Assembly: GCA_033296885.1 (NCBI GenBank)
Contig: MU863903.1
Coordinates: 62,001 to 126,000 of the forward strand
From: Triangularia verruculosa
Lineage: Eukaryota; Ascomycota; Sordariomycetes; Sordariales; Podosporaceae
DNA length: 64,000 nt
Reading direction: 5' to 3'
Each line of letters opens with the position of its first letter. Positions within the stretch are counted from its first letter, which is position 1. A program made the translations under genes and the position numbers. Shown here in pieces: positions 56,223 through 64,000 of this stretch. Below the pieces are notes generated by a model. That model had not been told where the DNA came from. It did not search any database and was given only the letters and a program-made list of their open reading frames with translations.

Positions 56223-57637
56223 CTACGTACTAAGCAAATCCCTCACACTCATCCCCCTCCCCCGTCCATTACTCCCACTTCCCCCACCACTCCCATTACT
56301 CCCCCCATTACCCCCACCACTAGAAACACTCCCCGCCCTCCTATCCATCTGATTCAACATCAACAACGCAGCCGTAGCCTCCTGATCCAAATCCCTCTCC
56401 CCTCTACTCGGCCCCAAAGCCGGACTCGTCAACTGCGACAAATATCCCCCTCCCCCATAACCATACCCCGTTCCCATCTGCGGTCCAAACGCAGGCGAAG
56501 TCATCGCACTTGACGAAGTCCCATACCCACCATTACCCCCAAGCGAAAACGACGAAGACCGATAATGATGATCCGTACTCGTCGAAACAGAAGAAATCGA
56601 CCCGTGCCTATTCCGAGTTTGGTCTAGTGGTAGTAGAGCAGGCGAAATAGACGGCAGCCGGGACTGAGGGGGGTGTGATGAGGCAGTAGGTGTGAATGCC
56701 GGGGAGGGCGCTGCGCTGCTGGTTGATGTTGACGAACTTGAATGTCCAGACATTTCGACGTCTTCTTGCGGTGGGGAGACAGAGGTAGAAGTGGGGATGT
56801 AAGGGGCGAATATGGGAGACGGCAAAGTAGTGATTGTTGGGGTGGTGATGGTGGGTTCGATAATCATGGCTTCTGACGAGGATGAGGTTGTTGGTTCTGA
56901 AGACCGCTGCGCTTTTTTGAGCTGCGAGACGCAGTCTTCTAGGTAGCGGACGTATTCGATTGATGCCTGAAAACAACGGTAGGTTTGTTAGTTACTGGTG
57001 GTGAAAGGTAAGGAAAAGGGGAACGGACTTGTAAAATGGCTAGCTTGTGCATCTCCCCCGTGCAAGCCGGTATCAAGCTCTTGAGCACGGCGAACTCCTC
57101 GTTCATCTTTGACCTCCTCCTCCGCTCGATCAAGCTGTGGGCTGTTTTCCTTGCGATTTTCCTGCCCGCGGCGCTGGTGGCTGAGGGTTGTTTCTTTTTT
57201 GTTCCCCCTGCTGCTGCTGTTGTTGTGACTGCCGTGGCAGCAGCAGTGCTCGCCGCGGCAGTATTGCTCTTCGCACCACCGCTAGAAGCAGCACCGCTTT
57301 TTGGTGTTGACACGGCAGAAGAAGCAGCCGTCTCATCTTTTGGCTTCATCTGGATAATCTTGCGCGACCTCGTGGGTGGGGGCGGAAGGATGAACTCATC
57401 CTTTGCCGGGGCGGGCTGGATGGCAGCGGCAGAAGAAGCAGCTGTTCGCCTTCTTGACTTGACCGTCTCGCTGGCTTGCATGGGGAATACCGTTTGCGAT
57501 GAAGATGCCGGGGGTTTGGCAGCTATGGCTGGAGGAGGAAGCTCAAACGACATCTGGAGCGAGGCCATTTTTGAGCCATCTTTCCCCTTGATGTCGGTTG
57601 AGGACGCCGGAGTCGGCGGTAATGCTGTCCGAGGCAT
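56223..57637 (-). CDS. bHLH transcription factor
   Basis: Two exons, 57637-57029 and 56966-56223, give 450 residues. The 62-base intron has an unusual GTCCGT donor, a CTAAC branch and a TTTCAG acceptor. It lies inside the helix-loop-helix and its removal joins HKLAILQ to ASIEYVRYLEDCV. The basic region and first helix read RKTAHSLIERRRRSKMNEEF, with the His, Glu and Arg positions that contact E-box DNA, then VLKSLIPAC, a loop, and the second helix. The N-terminal 165 residues are Ala/Ser/Thr-rich; the C-terminal 220 are Ser/Gly-rich with SPAFTP-like motifs. It resembles the Esc1-like group of fungal bHLH regulators, an assignment from memory of the motif. The ATG at 57637 is preferred over an upstream in-frame ATG inside a GT repeat. 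Confidence 0.9.
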
Positions 57638-58715
57638 CCTGAATGATTTGATATGGCCCGATGTGTGTGTGTGTGTGTGTGTGTATCCTGAGTGGCAAGG
57701 ACACAAAAGACCAGAGATGTCAATCTGGGGGAAGTAAATATCGAGTGGTGGATTGCTGATGAGGAAGAAAACGAAGCCTGACGGCAGACAAAAAGTTACA
57801 ATATGGAATCATCCATGATGAAAAAAAAAACCAGTCTGCGATTAAAAAGGGGGAAAAGGAAGATGGTGTTATATCCAAGATAAAACACATACAGACTTGA
57901 CCCCTAGATAAAAGACCAGACCGCCCAAACCGAACCTGACCAGCAACAAGCGGGACAGATATCGGGAGGGAGCTTTCTCTCTCTCTGCAAACAGCCAGCA
58001 CCTAAGCACGCGCCGCCCCTCCTGCTCCCCCCGGACATGCTCTGAGTGCGTGTGTGCGTGTGTGCCATCGAGGAAGAATGAGAGAGCGAAGGAGCACAGT
58101 CGCGTGCTCAGCTTCACTCATCCCGATCCTCTCTGCCCAGCACGGGGCTCAACCCGACCACCTGATTGGCCGCGTCAGGTCGGCTGTGTCCTTCACCCCA
58201 GAGCCAAGCATTCGCCTGGTACAAGAAACTAGCCCAAGTGTCATCGACTTGGCATAGATCAAGTCTCCATTTTCTGTACCCGGTCCCGTCGATCAGCTTA
58301 AAAACCCACCCCCGGTAAAAACCATCAGGGTCCACGAGGGCTTTCAGATCCATCTCACTCGCACGACACCCCAAGACAGGTGGTACATACGCCCAACGGC
58401 TCGGGGACAAACTGTAACCCTTCCCTTGCCCGGTTGATACCCCGAGAAAAAGAAAACGGCCCATCCAATGCCTCACACCATGTGCCTTCTCAACCATCAC
58501 GGTATTCTCCACCCACCACCATGGATTGTGTAACGTGTTTTGATTATCTGTTATGTCAAACCCTATCCTACCCGACTCCTAAAACAAATACACTACAAGT
58601 TCGTCGGTTGTGTCGTTCCGGTCATGAATGCTACCATCCGCCCCCCATCTCCCAATCGGATCCAAGCATGAAGCCTCGCACGTGCTCTCTCTCTCTCTCC
58701 TTGACATCCCCCAAC
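57638..58715. other. Intergenic, upstream of the bHLH gene
   Basis: Holds the bHLH promoter and leader, beginning with a GT microsatellite, and the 3' end of the P5C dehydrogenase gene. No gene seen. Confidence 0.5.
57662..57684. repeat. GT dinucleotide microsatellite
   Basis: About eleven TG units lie just upstream of the chosen start of the bHLH gene, inside its probable 5' leader. On the minus strand it reads as CA repeats. Confidence 0.85.
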
Positions 58716-60564
58716 TTACACCTCATTGCTGGGGTAGACAACCTTCGTGGTGGCATTAAACTCCTCCTTGATGCTCCTCATGCTCACAAACCTCCCCAGA
58801 ATCGCAATGCTTCCCGCCTTGTCATTTGTTCCACTCGCCCTGCTACCTCCAAACGGCTGCTGTCCCACCACCGCTCCTGTGCTCTTGCAGTTGATATAAA
58901 AGTTACCCGCTGCATTCCTCAGCTTCTCCTCCGCGAACCGTACTGCGGCTCTGTCAGCCGCAAATACCGACCCTGTCAAGCCGTAGTCTGTCGCCTTGTC
59001 GACAACCTCGCACACCTCCCCAAATGCGCCCACCGGATCGGTCGTGTCATCATAGACATAAACCGTTAGCACCGGACCAAACAGCTCCGTCGAGAAGAGC
59101 TTGTGGTCTGGCGTCTTGGAAACGTAGATGGTAGGCTTGACGAACCACCCCTTCGATCCATCATATTTACCGCCAGTAAGCAATTCTAGATCAGAGTCCT
59201 TGTTCGCCTCACCGATGGTCTTGGAGAGCTTCCTGAAGCTCTGCTCATGAATGACCGGCCCAACGAAATGTTGATGATCCCAGGGGTTGCCCATCGACAA
59301 CTTCTCCGTCTCCTCCACAAGCCGTTCCTTGAACTCCGGCCACTTGGACTTCGGCACGTACAGCCGCGACGTAGCACTGCACTTCTGCCCTTGGTACTCA
59401 AACGCGCCCCTGACAGTCTGCACAACTGCATTCTCAATATCCGCCGACGAGTGAATCAAGTGGAAATTCTTGCCTCCCGTCTCGCCCACAATCCTAGGGT
59501 AGGACTGATACCTCCCCTCCGCCACACCCTTTCCAACCTCCCCGTAGAGTTTCCTAAAGACAGCCGTGCTGCCAGTGTAGTGCAGAGCAGCAAACTTCCT
59601 GTGTGACAGCACCTCCTTGGTAACCTCCTCCGGGTTACCCGGCACAAACTGAATCACATCCTTGGGCAACCCTGCCTCAATCAGGATATTGTAGAGCAGC
59701 CAGTTGGAAGCAATAGCATAATCACTCGGCTTCCAAACAACCACATTCCCCAGCAGCGCCGGCAGCCCAGGCAGATTCCCCGCAATAGCCGTGAAGTTGA
59801 ACGGACTGATCGCGTACACGAAGCCCTCCAGGGGTCTGTACTCAACCCTGTTCCACACCCCAGGGCTGTGATGTGCTGGTTGTTGTGCATACAACTCCTC
59901 TGCATACTGGACGTTGAACCTCAGGAAATCAACCAGCTCAGCAGCCGCGTCGATCTCGGCTTGCCACGCGTTTTTGCCTTGGCCTAGCATCGTGGCGGCC
60001 ATGATGTCATAGCGGTATTTGGTGGAGATCAGATCGGCAGCCTTGAGGAAGATGGCAGCGCGGTCGGCAAAGGGGAGGGATGACCAGCTTTCCTGGGCAG
60101 TGAGGGCGGAGGAGATGGCAGTCTGGACATGTTGCGGGGAGGCGAGGGAGTAGGTTGCGACGGGGGTCGTGTGCGAGGAGGGAGAGTATTGGGTGTTGGT
60201 GTTCTGGGTGGTGATCTATAAACTGTCAGCAACATTAACAACTGAAGGATGAGCAAGGAAAGAATACCTCCTTGCCCCCAACAACAAGAGGCACCGTCAA
60301 CGGCCCCTTCCTCTTCAGGGCCTCAACAGCAGCCGTCAACCCATCTCTCTGCGCCGAGCCCTTAGCATAATGTTGATTAGGCTCATTAGCCACCTTTGGA
60401 ATCTTGAAGCTCGCAATCGTCGACATCCTCGTCGTGCTCGTCGACAATAATCTCGGTGTAAGTGACAACAACCTTGGCCTGCCACCAGCAAAAGCAGCTC
60501 GTGTGATGCCAGAAGAAGAAGAAGAAGAAGAAAGCGAAAGCCTTCTCAGCTGCCGTGACGCCAT
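58716..60564 (-). CDS. PUT2: Delta-1-pyrroline-5-carboxylate dehydrogenase
   Basis: Two exons, 60564-60268 and 60215-58716, give 598 residues. The 52-base intron has a GTATTC donor, a GCTGAC branch site and a TATAG acceptor. The N-terminal 45 residues are rich in Arg, Ser and Thr with no acidic residue, as in a mitochondrial presequence. The aldehyde-dehydrogenase core has ISPFNFTAIAGNLPGLPALLGN, WKPSDYA, the glutamate motif GETGGKNFHLIH, the catalytic cysteine in YQGQKCSATSRLYVP, and ELFGPVLTVYVYDD. QQPFGGSRASGTNDKAG near the end is typical of the ALDH4/Put2 group. It oxidises P5C (glutamate semialdehyde) to glutamate with NAD+, the second step of proline breakdown in mitochondria. The exon sum and full motif set indicate an intact gene. 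Confidence 0.96.
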
Positions 60565-62221
60565 TGTGAGTGAACTGACTGCCCTTTATCACCAAAGTAG
60601 AAACGTCTTGTCACGCTTGTTTTGTAGAACCAACAAAAAAAAAGATGAATAATGAAGGAGGGCAACCAAAACGGCTTGAATCGGCAAGTTGACAAACAAC
60701 CTTCTTAGCTCTCCTGCCACAACAGCAAGTCCTGACGTTCTCCTGCAGCTCCCCTCGTCGAATTAATACTGCCGCAGAGCTCTCCCCTCATTCCATCATC
60801 TCCCGGTCTCGCTCAGGAGCTCCCTGGTTGAATAAAGGGAAGCCATCCTGTTGGACCGCTTTGTCTCGGCTTTACACCAGCGCCATCCCCAAGCTATCGT
60901 CATGAGTGGGGTAGAGGGCTGCTGATTGGCCAATGGCAAGCCACCCGCGACATCGACAGCGACGGACCATGGCTTATCAAAGCCGAAGTCAACAACATCC
61001 GAGAGCTTGACAGCGGTTGAGATGAACCGATCACGGGATCGACCTGACCATTTGGTGGCTTCGACTTGGTTAATGGCGAACTGGCAGTGGGTTCAGATGA
61101 GCATCGCTCAAAAGCGGTCTTGGCGGCTGTGGATTGCCCTATAAAACGGAACATTGACAAGGTCATGAGAGTATTTATGGACAGTGGTGGATGGCTTTTG
61201 GGAAATATAACTGAAGTATTTATTTTCTGTCTACTACGAGTTGATACCTGCTACAATGTTTGTTTCCATAAGATGGTGAAGATATCTGTCGACTGCAAGC
61301 TGTTAGCCTCATGAATTCAAACGGCAACAGCGCAAGAGGAGAAGGTAAAAAGAGCGTGTCAGAAGGAACAATTGTTACAACCGTAGCTGTATCAATACCT
61401 CACAGCCGAATGGCATAGGAATCCCTTTTATCATCATCTGAAGGGGGAGAAGAAGAAAAGAGAGAGAAAACTGACCATTGAGTGAGAGGGATATTGCCGA
61501 ACGCTGCTATCAGTGAGAAATGTCACGCAAAGAACGCAAAACACCAAGATCGCCCACATGCTATGGATTATGTATGTACTCATTACGCTCTGGCACTGGG
61601 TATCGAAAGACTGCTGGAAGTCAGAACCATAAGGGTTGACATACTTACTGGCGTACCAAGTAAAAAGACAGTAGAAAAGAGCAAAAACGCCGTGGATATT
61701 ATAACCGATCAAAACTTTTGTGATGCCCCCAGAATGAACCCTCAGAACCCCAGAACCCTCATAGGAAACAGCAAGCAATGGCCGAAGCCATGTGAGCCCA
61801 CAAAAATCCACGAGCCGATAGAGCGCCGGGGAAACCCATCTGTGTTCAAGCCGATTGCCAAAGGTCTGGCAAAATCAGCTAGCATCGCCGCAGCAGATGC
61901 AAGAAGCTGTCAAAGAGCAAACCAGCCAGTGTCAACGATCAGAGCCCTCAGGTACAGTCGCAATCTCAAGCCCACGACTCCAAGGATTGGAGTTCAAGAT
62001 TTCAAAAGCCGACAACCAACAAGCCCTCGAGTATGTCTTAGATAGAGCCCTCGAAACGATCCCACTTTGTGCGGCGCATCACTTTTCACCTCGACCATCT
62101 TGTGTCCCATCCCAGGACAGCATGTTCACAGTCCATCCCCAGCCTTCTTTCAGAAGGTGGTCTTCTTGCCACGGGCCCCTCGACCTCCGCGCTTGCTTTC
62201 ATGACCATTGCTCTCCTTAGC
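60565..62221. other. Intergenic between PUT2 and nucleolin-like genes
   Basis: About 1.7 kb: PUT2 promoter at the left, 3' end of the nucleolin-like gene at the right. Overlapping frames on both strands at 61430-62045 lack motifs and good codon bias. No gene is called. Confidence 0.45.
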
Positions 62222-63707
62222 CTAAAAGGTGACCTTCTTGCCCTGGAAGCCGCTGCCACCACGGCTGCCGCCGCCGAAGCCACCACGGCCACCACCGCGA
62301 CCACCACCACGTCCACCGCCGAAGCTGCCACGGCCACCGCCACGGCCACCACCACGACCGCCGCCGAAGCCGCCACGACCGCCGCCGCGACCACCACCGC
62401 CACCGTTGTTGTCACGGGGCTTGGCAAAGTCAAGACGAACAGGTCTGCCATCGATATCAGCACCGTTAAGCTGCTCGAAGGCAGTCTTGGCATCATCGAT
62501 AGAGTAGAAAGAGACGTAGCCGAAACCCTTGGGACGACCAGAATCCCTGTAGATATTTGTTAGCACGGGGGGAAACAATATCACGGTGAAGGATAACAAC
62601 TTACATGTCGGTAGGGAGACGGAGACTCTGAACCTTGGCAACCTCGTTGAAGAAGGCAGAGATGCTGTCCTCATCGGCGCTGAAGGGAAGGTTGCCGACG
62701 AAAAGGGTGTCGCTGGGAGGGCTGACGACATCGCCGTGCTTGTTGGCACGGGCGGCAGCGCGGTCCTGGGGAGCGGAAGCGGGTTTGGCAGCGAAGTCGA
62801 GACGCATCTCACGACCCTGGAGATCACCACCGTTCTTGGCGTTATAGGCCTTCTCGGCGTTCTCATGGGTGTCGAAGTCAATGTAGCCGAAGCCGCGGGA
62901 GCGGCCAGACTCCTTGTCGGAGACGACACGGGCGCCGGTGAGACCCTCGAACTCCTTGAACTCCTCGTAGAGGATGTTGTCATCAATGCCCCAGCCGAGG
63001 TTACCGCACCAGAGAGTGGCGCTCTTCTCCTCGTCGCTCTCCTCAGCCTTGTTCTTCTTGGCCTCGGGCTCCTCAGCCTCCTCAGAAGCCTTTCTTTTCT
63101 TGGAGGGCTCAGCCTTCTCCTCGGTGGACTCGGAAGACTCATCCTCAGAGGAGTCGGAGTCAGAGCCAGAGTCGCTGTCGGAATCCTCCTCAGACTGTCA
63201 AGAATGTTAGCCACGAGCCATAGGCACGGATACTGCATGGTGATAACTTACAGAGTCGGAGTCGGACTTGGCCTCCTTCTTCGCAGCCTTGGCAGCCTTA
63301 CCGTTCACAGCGGCCTTGGGCTTCTCCTCCTCCTCAGACTCGGAGTCGGAGTCAGAAGAGTCGGAGTCGGACTCGGAAGAAGACTCCTCCTTGGCGGCCT
63401 TGGCCTTGCCGTTGGTGACGGGGGCATCAGCCATCTCCTCATCGGAGTCGGACTCCTCCTCAGAAGAAGAGCTGGCCTCAGACTCGGCGTCGGACTCAGA
63501 CTCGCTGGACTCAGACTCGGACTCGACCTTCTTCTTGGACTTCTTGTCGGTAGCCTTCTCCTTGGAGCCGACAGCCTTCTTAGCGACCTCCTTGGCAGAC
63601 TTGACGACCTTCTCGACCTTCTTGACGACGGGGGAGGCGGCAGGCTTAGCAGCGGCCTTGGTGGCCTTGCTGCCCTTGCTGCCCTTGGCTTCCTTTGTCT
63701 TGCCCAT
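62222..63707 (-). CDS. NSR1: Nucleolin-like protein (Nsr1/Gar2 type)
   Basis: Three exons, 63707-63252, 63194-62605 and 62546-62222, give 456 residues; introns are 57 and 58 bases with GTAAGT donors and GCTAAC branch sites. The N-terminal half alternates Lys/Ala-rich blocks with Ser/Glu/Asp acidic runs, as in nucleolin, Nsr1 and Gar2. Two RNA-recognition motifs follow: RRM1 has LWCGNLGWGI and SRGFGYIDF, RRM2 has LFVGNLPFSA and, across the second intron, PKGFGYVSF. The C-terminus is a GGRGGGRGGFGGG-type RGG domain ending GFQGKKVTF. Such proteins act in the nucleolus in pre-rRNA processing and small-subunit assembly. The ATG at 63707 starts the lysine-rich N-terminus; upstream in-frame codons look like leader. 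Confidence 0.95.
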
Positions 63708-64000
63708 TGTGAATGTGGTGTGTGGTTGAGTGGAAAAGACTAAAAAGATGCTTTTCCTGATGGGCGATGGAAGGTCGGATGTAAACAGAGAAGAGTTTGG
63801 TCGAAGGTTGGGGGGAAGGAGGGAAAATTTATATGAGGGCGCAGGTCGCAAAGCTTGCGCGCAGGAAGATTGATAAGAATGAAAAACTCTTATCGCACAC
63901 TTTTTAGCGGGGCAACGCGGGCGGTGAAGCGCGCTAGTTGGCTGCATTTGAATTTGTGCATGCGATTGGCCTTGGCAGTTGTGGTATCAGTCTGTGGCCT
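63708..64000. promoter_or_regulatory. Upstream region of the nucleolin-like gene
   Basis: The last 293 bases lie upstream of the leftward nucleolin-like gene and should hold its leader and core promoter. No specific element was recognised. Confidence 0.4.

Noticed and set aside
61434..62045. Overlapping open frames on both strands between PUT2 and the nucleolin-like gene
   Set aside because: Neither has a recognisable domain, and the hydrophobic stretches of the minus frame are not matched by a plausible gene structure.
62586..63743. Long plus-strand frame of 385 codons
   Set aside because: It lies antisense to the nucleolin-like gene, whose Ser/Glu/Lys codons read as low-complexity Leu/Gly/Ser on the other strand.

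Overview
The window is nuclear DNA of a filamentous ascomycete, most likely a Sordariomycete close to the Sordariales. The evidence is short GT-AG introns (about 50-150 bases) with GCTAAC/GCTGAC-type branch sites, a dispersed 5S rRNA gene, a fused HIS4 histidine enzyme, and families seen mainly in filamentous fungi: NACHT NLR, DUF3176, GPI-anchored phospholipase B, GH47 mannosidase. Introns were placed by splice motifs, reading-frame continuity and family motifs. All exon sums given are whole codons.

Layout. 0.3-8.3 kb: CorA-like transporter (-), GH47 alpha-1,2-mannosidase (+), Maf nucleotide pyrophosphatase (+), CMC1 twin-Cx9C protein (+). 9.1-12.6 kb: a frameshifted copy of a small secreted cysteine-rich protein (+) and a phospholipase B (-). 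14.6-28.2 kb: HIS4 (-) and TAF9 (+) share a divergent promoter; PAH1 phosphatidate phosphatase (-) converges on TAF9; then a membrane-anchored fibronectin-III coiled-coil protein (+). 29.9-34.8 kb: intact paralogue of the secreted protein (+), 5S rRNA gene (+), a D-amino-acid-oxidase-like enzyme (-), and a caspase-fold protein with an N-terminal cysteine cluster (-). After 3.9 kb without a supportable gene come a DUF3176 membrane protein (-) and a Zrc1/Cot1-type zinc transporter (-). 46.4-53 kb is the most accessory-like part: an orphan ORF, a NACHT NLR gene broken by one frameshift, a truncated 5S fragment and an intron-containing tRNA-Glu. 53.3-63.7 kb: a small unknown protein (-), a bHLH transcription factor (-) followed by a minisatellite, P5C dehydrogenase PUT2 (-), and a nucleolin-like protein (-).

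Most genes are unrelated housekeeping functions (amino-acid metabolism, lipid synthesis, secretory glycan trimming, transcription, ribosome biogenesis). No metabolic cluster, CRISPR array or intact transposon was seen. The most interesting items are the NLR with a putative N-terminal acylation signal and a single homopolymer frameshift, the caspase-fold/zinc-cluster fusion, the secreted cysteine-rich pair with one broken copy, and switch-like strand-composition changes inside several genes.
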